This document shows, piece by piece, positions 35,758-49,000 of a stretch of 64,000 bases of DNA. The notes below the pieces were generated by a model that did not search any database, was not told where the DNA came from, and saw nothing but the letters and a program-made list of their open reading frames with translations. Source of the DNA: Arabidopsis thaliana. Taxonomy: Eukaryota; Streptophyta; Magnoliopsida; Brassicales; Brassicaceae. The position numbers and the translations under genes were made by a program. Location: contig NC_003075.7 in NCBI RefSeq assembly GCF_000001735.4, positions 10,417,001 through 10,481,000 on the forward strand, read 5' to 3'. How positions within the stretch are numbered: the stretch's first letter is position 1; every line of letters begins with the position of its first letter.

Positions 35758-36452
35758 TTTGATTAGCTCAGATCAAGAATGGCGGCCATTCAGAGCCGCC
35801 ACAACTTAAGGTTTCTCAAATTTTCTTCTGTTTACATGATTTGTGTGTTTCTACTATTAAGTAAGCTTCACAGCCTAATCAAATGCAAAATCCTGACAAT
35901 GAAGCAAACTCATACGGGTTATCACTAGCATCTTAGGTATTGTCACAGTGTAACACTATCATGATCCAACAGAAACTCACTACCAAACGAAAGAGGAAAT
36001 TCTCAGATCAAAAAAGGCAAATTAGATTCGTGTTACATACCTAATTCGTAGTTGCGCTGATATAACCCAGAACGATTGATCAAACTTTGCCAAAACTGGA
36101 AAACGATAACACGAAATCCAAAATCTTCGTATCATAGTACATCAAAATTCGCCAGTAATCGAGTACAAAGAGAAAATTATTCACCTCGTTAAATCTTTCC
36201 GTCATTTTCCTCGCTCTTCCGATCGGAGAATCCTCCTTTGAATCTCCCGACGAGGAAGGTGGTGACCGGAGAGCCGCTCGTTAATCTTCTTCGTCTTGTT
36301 CAAAAGTGCAAAAATTAATTTTAGGAAAACCATTGAACCGGATGAACCGAATGCGTACCGAACTGGATTAAAGCGGTATTAAGCAATTGGTAAGAACCTT
36401 ATCCATTTTCTCCCACTCGAAAGTCGAAACAGAACATAGAACGAAAGAAAGA
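35758..36452. other. Spacer before PAM68
   Basis: Contains the 3' flank of the DUF594 gene, a possible tiny spliced minus-strand transcript (separate entry) with leader-like sequence at 36206-36300, and the PAM68 promoter/leader. No other gene is seen. Confidence 0.4.
36041..36205 (-). CDS. Possible tiny spliced gene divergent from PAM68
   Basis: ATG at 36205 opens MTERFNE, followed by a donor GTGAAT (exon 36185-36205) and an acceptor CCAG joining in frame to 36041-36095 (FWQSLINRSGLYQRNYEL), then a donor-like GTATGT with a stop right behind it. The GC-richer sequence upstream resembles a leader. A small locus (At4g19095) may exist here, but I cannot confirm product or 3' structure. Confidence 0.3.
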
Positions 36453-37359
36453 ATGGCTTCTGTACCATGTTCCTTCAAGCTCTCTGCTCATCGTAGATCT
36501 TCTTCCAAGGTAATCATCTTCTCTCTATCTCCTTCAATCTGTGTCTCTGTATAGTTCACTTATGCTGAGTCAACTCGTTCTCTCTTGGTATCGATCAAAA
36601 CTTAGTCAAATCGTTCCTTCCATTTTCTTTCAGTTTGATTCCACTTTAATGGCGTCATAATCATCTCTTAAATCAAACAATGACTCCACTATCTCGTTTC
36701 CGATCTCTTGTTACATAAAGTTTTCTGTAGCATTGAGATTGTCCTTTTCGGAATTGCTTTTATTTGCGCAGCTTGATGGAAACAACAAACAGTGTAGTAG
36801 TTTAGTAGAAAGACTGAGAGATAAAACGAAGAGTCAAGTTCCTAAGTCCATTACTTGCATTAACCGCTTAGAGATATCGCGTATAGCACCATTACACGCA
36901 ACGATGAATAGCCCGAAAGGATTTGGACCTCCTCCTAAGAAAACCAAGAAGTCGAAAAAGCCAAAACCCGGAAACCAAAGTGATGAAGACGACGACGATG
37001 AAGACGAAGATGATGATGATGAAGAAGATGAACGTGAGAGAGGTGTAATTCCAGAGATAGTGACCAACAGAATGATAAGCAGAATGGGATTTACAGTGGG
37101 GTTACCACTCTTCATTGGTCTTTTGTTCTTCCCATTCTTTTACTATCTCAAAGTGGGATTGAAAGTTGATGTGCCTACATGGGTTCCGTTTATTGTTTCG
37201 TTCGTCTTCTTTGGTACGGCTTTAGCTGGTGTGAGCTATGGGATCGTGTCTTCGAGCTGGGATCCGTTGAGAGAAGGTTCCTTGTTAGGCTGGAACGAAG
37301 CTAAGAAGAACTGGCCTGTCTTTTGGCAGTCCTTTTGGAATTCCTCAGACAAGAGATAG
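36453..37359 (+). CDS. PAM68: PHOTOSYNTHESIS AFFECTED MUTANT 68, PSII assembly factor
   Basis: Thylakoid membrane protein needed for early photosystem II assembly and D1 maturation (established). Exon 1 is 36453-36509 (MASVPCSFKLSAHRRSSSK) and exon 2 is 36772-37359; together 215 codons (214 residues), the known length. The N-terminus is Ser/Arg-rich and lacks acidic residues, a chloroplast transit peptide. Then comes a basic KKTKKSKKPK segment followed by an acidic run (DEDDDDEDEDDDDEEDERER, 36979-37038). Two transmembrane helices follow (GLPLFIGLLFFPFFYYLKVG and VPFIVSFVFFGTALAGVSYG). The C-terminus WDPLREGSLLGWNEAKKNWP is the conserved PAM68/PAM68-like signature, shared with cyanobacteria. 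The open frame starting at 36733 extends back into the intron and is not the real start. Confidence 0.97.
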
Positions 37360-37769
37360 ACTATGCAATAAAAGCTCTTTGGTTTTATAAACAGATGTAA
37401 ATTTTGCTGAGGATTTACTTTGGAGATTTTCTATCGACGGGCTTCTTCTGCATATCTCTTCGAAAATTTCTTTACCGATCCTAAAGGGTCTGAATTAGTG
37501 AATAGTATCAAATTTATTGCAAACAAATAGACCCAAGTCGATCTTTATTGCAAACCAAATTGTCACACACGCAAAAAACAAACCTTAACAATACAGAAAT
37601 TAAGAAAAGAAAACAAAAGCAGAACCATTGACGAGGCAAAGACGCGCCGTCGAAAAAAAAAGAAAAAAGGAGACTTGTTTTTTCTGATGATGTATAAGAT
37701 TATTAGAGAGTTTATAAAGTAAAATATTTGCTCAGAAGAGGCATGCTTGAGTTACTATTGGTTTAGGGG
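37360..37769. other. Convergent 3' spacer between PAM68 and the MAK-like kinase
   Basis: Should contain both 3' UTRs; AT-rich, no coding frame. Confidence 0.5.
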
Positions 37770-40468
37770 TCATCCGGCGACTTTCCTAGAGTAGGCATTG
37801 GTGGTGGGTTGTGTTGGTCTAAGGAACATGTCACGTGTTTCTCCTACCCAACCTGCCTTCATCGGAGGTGGTTTCAGCTGTTGATGCTGTCCAACCACAG
37901 ACACAGAGTGTCTTCGAGATCCAGTTGCTCCAATGGTCATGTTTGCGAGTTTATCAGCAGTCTCGGATACACTACTACGAGTGACCCGGTTCTTGTTCAA
38001 CGATGCTGCTGCTGCATTATCTCCAATTGAATGGATTTGTTTTGTTAGATGAAGTAAAACAACGATTGTACATGTTAAAGAAAAAAAGGTGGGTTTATAG
38101 CTTTTTTTACTTACGAGGACTCTTTTTTCCGGGTGGTCTGTATTTGGAGTCTCTGACAGAACTTCTCACGGGTTTAGTGTTTCTCGTCCCATCTTGATTA
38201 ACCATATCAAGTTTCCGCTGGACACCACTGCCAAAAGCGGCATTTGACTTTGGGGAAACATAGCTATTGAATGGCTTAGCATTGGCAAGAGACACTGGGT
38301 ACCGTTTAACTGATTGGTGCTCGAATGATCCCCTAGGCCCGACTATATGACATAAACAAAAAAAATGGATTGTAACAATCTCAAAACACATATAACCTGA
38401 CATTGGTAGTCAACAAACAATGAAATTACCAGGCGGAGGAGTTCTTGCAACAGAAGGCTTGGGACGAAGAGATGGTGGGACATAAAAGCAACTCTGCCAT
38501 ATGAGAACGGGGTTAGATAAGGAGTATAGCTATAACAGTTGTCGCATATCGTCCAATCAAAAACTTTCTAGGTGTACCTGGAAGAACGGGTGCTGCAGCA
38601 CCTCTGCAGCAGTCGGTCTGCTGGATGGATCCCACGAGCAAAGTCGCTGAATGATCATGTTAAAATGTGGAGATTAATGTCAGAGAATAAAAGAAATACC
38701 TTCTTGGATTCATAGAAGATCACTTTTAAGAGTTGTTAAAATACCTCAATAAGATTAATTGCGTCTTCACTAGCAGATGGCATCAAGCTAGAAAGAGGTA
38801 CACCAGGAAGCTACACGATGACAATCGTTATTGTCTGATACAAAAAAAAACAAAAAAAAACAAAAAAAAACAGTGAGGTTCAAGACACAATTTTTCAAGC
38901 TTGAGCAAGTACCTGAGGGAATTGATAGTTTATTGTGTTTGCAAGATTAAGTCCCTCCAACCAGGTCTCCTCAGTTGGGGTGCCTATGACACTGCAGATT
39001 TTGTAGATTTCATCTGCTTCACTGCAAGAATGATACGACAAGATTTTTCACTTGTTTATTAACATTTAATTTTGCAACGTTTTAAATCAGAAAAAAACAA
39101 ATTAATCACTGCTACGTTACCTAGCCCCAGGAAAAATGGGGCGAAGAGACAACAACTCAGCCATAATAGCTCCCATCGCCCACATATCTGAATAAAAAAA
39201 CAATTATCAAATTGTTAAGCACTAAATCGCATCATTAAAGATAAAGAACAATTATTTCTTGCCATAGTATTGATACTAACCAACTTTCGATGTGTATACA
39301 TATGACTGTAGAAGTACTTCAGGAGCCCTGTACCTATTAGAACAAAGACTTTTGGGTCTATAAGGCAGCACTGGTATAGCATTTCATCAACATATGGGCC
39401 AATGAAGTACAAATATGCATAGATATTGATATATCTGAATGACTCATTGCAATAATAAAAAGGGAAGCGACTCTTACCAGCGTGTAGAAACATACTCGGT
39501 AAAAGGTGGACTCGAATTAACCTCACGTGCCAGGCCAAAATCAGCAATCTTAATGATGTCTTTAGAGACTAACAGATTTTCTGCAACAACCAACACAATA
39601 TACATATTCAGTGACAAACTATTAAACAAGGATTGTTAGAAAGACAGTGACTAAACTCAGAATTGCTAATCTTCAGAGCAGATGTTTGAAGCTATGTATC
39701 TCACACCTCAAGGCTATATCAATTACCTGGCTTAAGATCGCGGTGGAAGTAACCACGCTGATGCATGTAAGAAAGGCCTTGGAAGACTTGAAAGCACCAA
39801 TTTTTGATATCAGCTTCTGCAAAAAGCTTTTGTCGATCCTTCATAAGTTGGTAAAGATTGCACTCCTGATCAAGAAAGAATGACATAAAGTAGATTCAGA
39901 GCAATGAATAAAAGTATCAGAAAATACCTAACAACAAGCAGGAAAGAAGTATACCATGTACTCAAAGACAAAGTATAGGATATCATTTTCCCGGATTACT
40001 TCCTTCAACTTCACAATGTTTGGATGATTCATTCTCCTGAGCGACTAATAGGAGGGAAAAGGAGGAATAAGTACACATACAGTAAACAAGAAAAAAAAAA
40101 GCATTTAAACAAAGGCAGTTCAATACCTTAACTTCTCTCAGATTAATACATTCATCCCAAGAGTAGTACTTCTTTTTCATTTTCTTAATTGCAACCTGCT
40201 CATAGAAAATTTCACTTAGTTAAAAACCAAGTACAGAACATTCTACCAGTAATAGATAGCTCTCCAAGAAAGTAACTTACGACTTCACCCGTCTGCTTAT
40301 TTATAGCTCGCCAAACACTACCAAAAGTTCCATCACCAACCTCTTTAATTAACTTGTACCTAGAAATTCATAAGGCATTGAGAACTAAACTCATAAGCCA
40401 CAAATCAAGGGGCCCGATGAAAAAGATATTAAAAAACAAGTTGAGAGAAAACTAAGCTACCTGTCCAT
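37770..40468 (-). CDS. MAK/ICK-type serine/threonine protein kinase
   Basis: CMGC-group kinase related to male germ cell-associated kinase, probably At4g19110. Fourteen coding exons: 40461-40468, 40281-40359, 40127-40195, 39955-40044, 39727-39865, 39478-39580, 39281-39333, 39121-39187, 38913-39021, 38745-38810, 38578-38646, 38430-38493, 38115-38342, 37770-38020; 465 codons (464 residues). The first coding exon is only 8 bases (ATGGACAG). Visible motifs: glycine loop [16 protein letters not shown] lysine, HRDLKPEN catalytic loop, DFGLAR, activation loop [13 protein letters not shown]. The TEY motif is as in MAPKs, where animal MAK has TDY. The C-terminal 170 residues are basic, Pro/Ser-rich and without a domain. 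Acceptor choice at the last exon gives [12 protein letters not shown]. The long spliced leader holds a candidate regulatory uORF. Confidence 0.93.
38849..38873. repeat. (A9C)3-type short tandem repeat in a kinase intron
   Basis: Three runs of about nine A separated by single C between the coding exons ending at 38810 and starting at 38913. Confidence 0.85.
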
Positions 40469-42350
40469 CTTTTTTTTTCTGGTTAAGCAAAGTAGCCTCT
40501 TTATATTATGTAAGTAAAGAACTTCTGAAAGATTTATATAGCATTAATCTTCCAGTCGTTCGTAGGAAGTACTTGACACCAAGGCAGTAAAATCAATGAT
40601 TCTCCAGCTGGGTAGACTGACCGTTATTTACTTCGAACATAAACGGGTTGACCATTTAGGCAAAAGAAAGAGAGCAAGAGAAGAGGAAAACACATACTGA
40701 GAACTCAAAGACGCGAAGGAACCAACAAGAAAGACTGTTTTGGCTAATAGGAAGGACCCTATGCTCACAACATCTCACTCAGGGGTTCAGACTCAAGGAA
40801 ACGACATTTGTAAACTGAAAAAGAAAAGAAATTGATGTATCTTTCTTCAACCAGCACCCATAAGAACAAGATATGAAAGAGAGGAACAAAGAGGTTTCTC
40901 TAGGACTATGCGAAGGAAGAATTTGCAGACTTCAGCCCTGCAAAAAAAACGAAAATGTCGGATATGTAAATATCCTCTGATAGATATGAATATGTGCACA
41001 AAAGATATCATTAAGTGTGGGGTTGACGTGATGGCATACAACACTTCCGTGTTCATTGTTTGTTTATATTTTTCCTTTTCAAATTGTCCAAAAAAAATTA
41101 GCAGTTTTACCATTTCTCAAATTTTCTTATTTTGCCACTCATAAGAAAGTCTAAACCATCTTAATGAAACCTATTAAAAACTACAATTGGGATAATTACA
41201 AGAAATTCAACTTGTACCAAATGCATAACACGCACTAAAGTTCCAATGGCAAACTATCTAAGGAGGGAAGACTCGTGTAGAATAAAACAGGTTTAATCGA
41301 AAGCCATACCTGTCTCAGAAATTTGCCTCACACCTTCCCCTAAAGATCATAGAAGAGGGTTTGACCACTAAGTGCAGTTAACGAAAGAGCCCACAAGGAA
41401 ATCAGAACGTACAAGAAACCGCCAATCGAGCGCTTCTTGGAATGAGAAAAGCCGATAGTGGTAGCAGCTTGGCCAGACAAAAACTTGTTCCATATCTCAG
41501 AAGATGACAATCCACTTAAATTAAAGCCTGATATAACCTGATAGCAATGAAAAAGCAATTAAAAAATTATAAGAAATCCAAAGATGGACACAACAATAGC
41601 TAGAAGAAAACCATCCAAAAGCCAGGCAAGCTCTAAAAATGGACTCAACTTACATTACAGTCTCATAAACAACATTAGCAAAAGTAATCATCGTTCACGA
41701 AACCATAAAAACCTAGCAGCAATAATTAAAATGCAGATAAGATAACAAAGCACAATATCTGAACCGTGGTGCCATCATCACCTAACTATTGGCCCACTTT
41801 ATACCTCACAGATCTGAAAAAAGCTGGAAAAAGCTGGAAAACAAACATATCCAATTCGAGGATATATCAATCAATACTAAATCAATAATTCTACCTAAGA
41901 AACCCTAAATTTCAATCAAATAATCCGAACACATCAAATCCGACTCAAACAGATCCCAAACAGACGAATCCAAGCATACCAAATGAATTTATATTAATCA
42001 AAACGAAAAATTAGATCCACTCTGATCAAATTCGAGACCATAAAGAGAGAAATGAAATGGAGAGATGGAGATCTGCGAAAGAAATACCTCAGAGCCAACG
42101 GGCAAAACCACCGTCGCCGACGACGGGAAGAGACGGAATCCAGAGCTTCTCTACCTCTTTTACCTTTCAATTTTTCGATCCAAAGTCCAACAAATATCAA
42201 TCCTTCCTCCAACGTTTTCTCTCTCTGCCAAATATCTCTCTTCCTTCCCTTTTCAATGTGCGGTTCTCTCGTGATGACCAAAAAAAAACCCTACGATTTT
42301 ATATTCCCGAGCTAGAAAAAGAATATTTTCTACTTTGGTTCGATCGTCAT
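40469..42350 (-). other. Long spliced 5' leader of the MAK-like kinase gene
   Basis: Splice-like signals mark leader exons: a first exon ending at a GAG/GTATTT donor at 42088, a second exon from acceptor CAG at 41538-41540 to donor ACAG/GTATGG (41310-41537), and a third from a GCAG acceptor ending at 40938 (exon from 40937 down). The third holds short AUG uORFs such as MGAG-stop. Most open frames in this interval on either strand are accidental. Confidence 0.55.
41340..42114 (-). CDS. Candidate conserved-peptide uORF of the kinase gene with ACG start
   Basis: Joining the leader exon ending at 42088 to the exon 41310-41537 yields a frame that ends at the TAG at 41340-41342 and codes ...VLPVGSEVISGFNLSGLS, SSEIWNKFLSGQAATTIGF, and a hydrophobic helix GGFLYVLISLWALSLTAL. 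It looks like real coding sequence: amphipathic/helical, no low complexity. No ATG is in frame back to the stop in the first exon. An ACG at 42112-42114 lies in optimal context (G at -3, G at +4: GCGACGG) and would give 74 codons. I recall a conserved peptide uORF (CPuORF25, At4g19112) catalogued for this kinase gene, but not its start codon. The role would be translational control of the kinase. Confidence 0.5.
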
Positions 42351-43664
42351 TGATGATATTGTGGTCGTGTCGCGTTCGAAACTGCTATAATCGTCTGTGT
42401 CTCACTCTACGAACTTACGGTGTTCTTTTCATATATAACCGTGGGATTATCACGTGGTTGTGTCTTTTCTTTATTATGGCCCGCTAAGGATTCATCGGTA
42501 TCTTTACGTGGCCGCCTCTTTATTCTTGCCTTCCACGATGTAACACTGGTATTTTTTTTTCTTGACTTTTCTATGAGAGCTATATATTATTCATGATTCA
42601 TGGGGATTTACCAAACATAAAATAAAATTACCGCCATTATTGTTATAAGTTTACATGTTTATAAAATAATAAATGTTGATATTATCTGTTGAAGAGTTAA
42701 ATACGATGATACAACACGTTTGGAATTATCGTCTTTAATTATCAAAAAAAAAAATCGGTCTTTCATGTTTTAAAAAGATTGCAAGATGCTGAAATCTAGT
42801 TCCGGTCCGGATCACAAGTTCCAATTTTTGTTGGATATAATTAGAGGGAAACAAATTCAAGTTGTTTGGAAAAAAAAAGGCGAAAATAAATTCAAATTGT
42901 TTCCCTCTGTAGAACTTTTAACTTGTTGCATAATGGTAGGGATTAGGGAATATGCGATTTTTGAATATTAAGGAGATTGTTTATATTTGTTTTATAGAAA
43001 AATATGTTTAAGCATAATTTTTAATTTGTTCCTGCAATCATATTTAAAATTAGTTTATCTTATTCGATTTCGGATCGTCCACCTAACGAACACGACTAGC
43101 TAGATTTACTTTACAATTGTATATCTAATTTTTTTGTCCTAAAATATTTTTGAAACACGATTTTTTTTACAAGCAAACTGCAAATACTTTACATACGGTG
43201 AGTTTGCTCTTCATCCGTATAAATGATTGTTGAAAAAACACTCATATTTTATTAGCATTAGGGAAACGAAGAGAAAATTTTATAATCGCTTAATCTAAAT
43301 GGACCACCAAACATGTTAACGTGTAAAAAAATACAAGAAGATCTCAAATCATTATACCTAACATTCGAGAAATCTCGAACATCACCGTTTAAAGTAAAAT
43401 TTAAAGTTACAATTTAAAAATAAAAGAAATATATAATTCTCACCAAGCATATACTAAAAGCGAAAAAAAAAACGAAAATTGATAAATATGCTGGGATAAT
43501 AAAATTGAATTGGCAGCTTTCAATAGCTTTCTTGGCTTTGAAGCAACACAAATAACCTATGCGTGTTGTTGTTGAGACTTTGTTCTCAAGATACCTCCGA
43601 ACAAAACAAAAGCTTTAAGCTTAAGCTTTCGATTTGTCCTATTATTTCTTTCTTTTTTGTTTAT
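42351..43664. other. Kinase promoter and ERD3 3' flank
   Basis: AT-rich with a G-box TCACGTGG at about 42449-42456 and ACGTGGC near 42506. The rest has no gene-like frame; the 61-codon frame at 42786 is not convincing. Confidence 0.5.
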
Positions 43665-46034
43665 TTAATTTGTTTCTGAACTTGCGTTAGATGAATACCA
43701 CAGCTTCTTCTGGCAAATCAAGAGCTTCTCATTGGCTGATGCAGACTCTGTTTGTTCTTTACGGCAACTCCATCTCAGCTCTTTAGCAACAGAAGCAATT
43801 GAATCTGCGAAGTAGCTCGATTCGCGTATAATCGCATACCCGCTAGGACGTAAGATCCTATCCATTTCCAGCATTACATATTTCATATCACACCTGCCCA
43901 AAGCCGGACCATTACATATCAGATCATCAATGGATTTTTAAAGACCTAAGCTGTGATATCTCTGTTCTATCATTACCTCTGGCTTTCAGATGTAAACAGC
44001 CCATCTACGTGAAGAAGATCATAAGTTCTTGGATACGTCGAAAAAGCTTCACACCTATGAAACAACAGACCACATTATGTATGCGAGCTCAAGTGTTTGA
44101 AAGTAGAAAAAGATTAGGTGGTCGAGATGAATTTACCAGTCATGATATGTTCCGATCAATCCACGATCAAACACAACGGGAAGTGTGTTTGCAGCATAAG
44201 AAGAGACGACATTCATGACCCACAAAGGATCATTGACCAGAGCAGCAGCCAAACCTCCATAAGCAGTGTTCATATCCATAACATTCCGAATTTTGTCAGA
44301 ACCAATCGCGGGTAACAGCTTCTTGTAATGCTTAGCCCTTGTTTTCCATTTGCTATCATCATGTTTAAACACGTTACCATTTCCTCCAGGAACATCAGAG
44401 ATTCTTTCAGGAGTTGTGTGTAATCTTTCTGGCCACTTGGGAGTAGATTCCAAATCCGTCTTCTTTAGCTTAGGGCTTGGAACCACAACGCAAGGGCGTA
44501 ATGGTGTATACCAAGCAGAATCTGGCTCAAGGCTGTCGTCACATTTTGGCGGGTATGCATCAGGGTCGTTAGACAACTTGTTATAGCATAGATTGTCTGG
44601 AGATTTTTGCCAGACTGCGATATCGTCTTTCTTGGCATACATTTTGAAGCACATTGAAGATAACAATTCCTGCAGCTTCTCGTAGTTTGATCTCTGCTCT
44701 TCAATGGTTGTGTCCCAACCTTTCCAACGGTTCTCATAGTTGACTGGTGGACCAGATAAGACCCAGAAGCCACCAGGTCTTAGGATACGGTGAACCTCCA
44801 GAAGATATACTCCACCTGAGAGAGACAGGAAAGAAACAAAGGTTGTTTAAAGATATACTCACCTGCATTTTTCGATGATCAAGAAGATTCAATATAGCAA
44901 TTCAATTGATCAAAGCCAGTTAAATTACCAAATTCTGTCCACGGAATAAGGCATCTTGAGCAATGAGCCATATCAAATGAATTTGAAGGGAAAGGGAGAC
45001 GTTGAGTGGAAATGATGCCAAGAATCGCAGGAATTCCACGTTCTAGAGCAAACTGGACTTGAGCTTCGTGATTATCCCTCGGGGCGAGTGATACCGTGAG
45101 GATACCCCGGTCCAACAAATCGCCTCCCCAGCTCGCAACCTTAAAAACAGATCAAGATCAATGGAGTTGAAGAAGAGAACATCTAATCCGATATTTGCCA
45201 AAGTTATATTCTACAAAAATATAAACTTACCCCACAACCAGTGTCAATGGCTGTGCGTATAGTCCCATCTTTCATTTCAGGGATCAAATCTTGCATCAGA
45301 TCGACATAGGCACTGACTCCATGTGGAAACATTGTACCCCCACCAGGAAAAATGAACTTTTCACCCTCTTTCCTTAGCCAATTCTGGTTAGATTTCTGCT
45401 TGTTAATCCAATCATATGGCACATTCCTGAAATCAAATTACCAACTTACTTCAAATAGCTGAAGACAGGAGAGATTTAGAGATACAAGTAATTAAGAGAT
45501 GCAATCATAAGGTTGAGAAAAGGGACAAACATATACCTGTACCAACATTCGTCTTTGCTCTTTGGCCATCTTATCGGTGGCTTATAGCCATCAGGAGGAG
45601 GAACCAGACACTGCTTTCTATCAAACACAGGAGGACAATGTCGCTCCATGAAAGTAAGCCTGTGAGTACCATACTTCTTCCATTTCTGAACAAGCAAAAC
45701 GAAATCAAAACATTAGCTACACTTTTTCCAAATTCAAGCACTCATACCACAAAAATCAGCAATTTGAATATACCCTTGGATCAGTGCAAGGAGTGTAATC
45801 TTGGTAGTCACTGCTACATTCCGAGAAAGAAACAGATTTGACTTGAAGAGAGTCATCAACATCTAAGGAAGAAGATTCAGCTTTTGCAACATCACTAACT
45901 TCAATTATGTTCTTCCCACAATACAACCCTCCAAGATAGAACGAAAGTCCACAAAGAAGAATCAGTAAAACTGTCTTGGGCAAAATCCTTGAACCCTTCT
46001 CAGCTTTCTCGTACTTCTCATCTTTATACTTCAT
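43665..46034 (-). CDS. ERD3: EARLY-RESPONSIVE TO DEHYDRATION 3, DUF248-type Golgi methyltransferase
   Basis: Putative pectin-type methyltransferase (PMT21) of the QUA2/TSD2 family, a type II Golgi membrane protein, named from drought induction. Seven exons: 45774-46034, 45537-45685, 45231-45426, 44929-45139, 44137-44815, 43977-44054, 43665-43893; 601 codons (600 residues), the known length. A short basic tail is followed by the single signal anchor ([19 protein letters not shown]), then the conserved YTPCTDPR and ERHCPP(V) motifs. The S-adenosylmethionine site is [14 protein letters not shown], and the family signature [10 protein letters not shown] follows. The C-terminal half repeats a methyltransferase fold with [17 protein letters not shown] and the motif [21 protein letters not shown] 5' UTR intron is likely (acceptor just above 46034, donor at about 46982). 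Confidence 0.96.
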
Positions 46035-49000
46035 TGTTTTAACAAACTCCTTTTCTTAGAAAGTTAACACCTACAAAATTAGCAACATGAGATTGAATAA
46101 ATAAGTCAGTAGACAAGAGCAGCAAACAAGCTTCTGCCATTAATGAAAAAGTTAGAAAATAGAACTTTATTTGGTTAATTCATTGAATAAACAAATGATG
46201 GGCCAAGTGTTACTATTTGACAAATGAGTATTTCGAAAGTTGAGGAAACAAAGGATGTATAGAATCGAGATCTAAAAGGAACAAACAACATTGCCGACAA
46301 TAATAGATTGTTGCTTTAATGTAATCTCACATGGCGTTTTGGGACCCAGATTCGACCGCTATAACATGCTCTCACATTTGTCCATCAAAACTCGAGAACA
46401 ATAAACAATGAATCGATGAAATAACAATAAATGCATACACATGAATGAATCTCTATTTAAAGTCTTATTCACTTTCGCATTTAAAGTCTGAAAACAAATC
46501 TGTACCCAAAAAAAAAGCTTGCAGAGAGACAGCTAAAAAGCATAAAGGACTTCAAAAAAAAAGTGTAAGATGAAGAGAATTAGCATTAATCATTACTTGC
46601 CAGAGACGGAATCGTCTTTAATCTTAAATTTCACCAAACAAACAACAAAATGTAATCAAAAACAATGAATCTGGAATTGTGCACATACACAAAGCGAAAA
46701 AATCGAAATGAATCCAAATTCGAAAACTATATACTGGAGATTATCCAGATTATTCCACAGATTTGCTTACAGGAGATTAAGATAGAATTTGTTTATACGG
46801 AAGCAAATGCTATTTGAATCAGTGACAAATGAAGAATACGAAACAGAGAAAGCAAAATTACGAAATCCAGATCTGGTTTTTACCAAAATTCGTCGAGCTT
46901 CATGAAGGAAAACAAAACAGTAAACTCGATCTGTGCATATATAATTTGATTATAGAGACGAAAGGAACGTAGAATTTACCCTAGATTCTTTGGAGTAAGC
47001 GTCCTCTAAATTCTGAGTTTCAGATTCAAAGCGCGATTTCCGATTTCGAATAGTCTCGTCGAATTCCTGAGAAGAAGATATTCCGATGACCGAGAGAGAC
47101 TTTTAGATTCTTCTCTATCTAACGAATTTTTGAAGACGAATTGAGAAAAAAAAATGGACGCGAGAGAGTGAGATAAGGAGATTTGCAGAGAAGCTAACGT
47201 TAACATATATAGCTTCCTTCTGCAATTTTTGGGTGTGCAAAAAAAAAAAAATATTTATTTATTTTATCGTCCATCTTTTTTTCTTTCCGTTCACTCTCTG
47301 TCTCTCCTTTCGTTTTCTATCTTTTTCATTTCTTTTAAAATCTAACTATTATTTTCACATAATTACACTATTGTTTTGGTTTTATTTAATTATTATTTTT
47401 CATGAATTTTATTTGTTATTGAATGTTGATGAAACAAAGAACAAAATAATAGTCACATGTTGTTTCTTTGTTAATAATGATGATGGAAAAATCGTTTTCT
47501 ATTGCAAGATATTTATTTTTCAGTAGGTATCATCACTAAAATATCTAGTACTAATATAACAATTATGAGAATTTTAAAAAATTGTTATAGAAAACAAATC
47601 TGTGAAAATTCGAAAATTCTATAAATTGATAGATCCTCCACTCTAGAAAATCGTAAAAGATTATTATAGATTGTAGTTCCCGGAATTTTAGGTTTGTTGC
47701 CAAAAAGTAGCAAGTTGTTTTTCCTTTTACTAAAGTCACCAATCGTTTTTTAGAGTTCTAATTTAGATTTTTTAAAATTTATAAATAAGTAAAAAAAAAA
47801 AGAGATGAAAATGGAACCCACCACCGACAAAACGATTCACCGTCGGCGTCACGACTATCCTTATATCAATCCTCCCATGCAAATACCCATATTTCCCTAT
47901 ATTCTTGGAGTGATGATATAAATTACTTTTTTTTTTTTTTTTACATTCCACAATAGTTTAAAAAAACAAATCACATAAATTAAGATTTCAAGGCTCGAGT
48001 TTTTTTCACTTTGTTTTCAGTTATTATTGACTACTTTAAATAGCAAAAATACGATTTAGTGTATAATCTTAACTAAAATATTCTCATTCATCAAATTAGC
48101 TCTTTATGTTTAATTTCCACTTCCTTTGGTTACACAACCAATAAAAAAAAGTAGGATTGGATGAAAATCGGAACAACGTTATAACAAAAAAAAATGACTA
48201 TGTTAACTATCTGATTAACCACAATATATGAAAATAACACGAAAATATTAAAAGATTCCAAATTTAATTAATTAGTTGAAGTTAGCCGAGTTTTAGTCGG
48301 TGGGTTTGTCACTTGTGAATTCCACGACAAGACTGAATTATTATTAAGTGTTGACTAATTGAGACGCGTTTAAATTTAATTCCTCTTCCAACAGTATACT
48401 ACTGTATTTTGCATATTCCATACTGTACTGTTATCTAGCTATTTAAATTCATCGTCGTACATAGTGTAGTATCGGTCTCTTAGCTAAAGAAATTATATTA
48501 TTGGAAGGAATATAATTAGCACTTATATAAAACCGGTCACTTGTGTATGTTTTTTTGTTTGTATCTCAACGTGGAATTGGAAAGTTTTTGTCTAGTCAAA
48601 GTAAGAAACCAATTACTACTAAAACTGAAGTATATAGGATCAGAAGTGTGAGAAGTCATAACGTAATTTGTAGTGTTGTGTGACTTAAGAGCCAAATACT
48701 TTTGAATAAGTCTAATAAGTTGGAAAATGGAAACTCACCTTCTCCCATGTGGAATCTGTTAATGGTGCATCATCTTCCCATGTGTCATTTAGGTCTTTTA
48801 CACCAATCTCATCACTCTCTTTTCTTAATTAAAGAATACTCAAAAACCATATAAAGTATGAAAAGTTGAAAATGTAGCAATAAAAAAAAATTCTTGTGTG
48901 TTCGGCTGAATTACACCTGCTTTTTTTCCTTGAGGTTTGATGTCAATCATAATTGCAAGCAAGGCAATGAATTCCAACAAAAAAAAATTGTGTTCATACA

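Noticed and set aside
36834..37115. Minus-strand 93-codon serine-rich frame
   Set aside because: It is the antisense of the acidic GAC/GAT run in PAM68.
41556..41558. TTG start giving a 72-codon frame in the kinase leader
   Set aside because: The first codons up to TATCAG look like the end of an intron with an acceptor, so the real frame enters by splicing.
42052..42353. Overlapping plus-strand frames of 69-98 codons
   Set aside because: They lie opposite the kinase leader exon, overlap each other in three frames and show no family resemblance.
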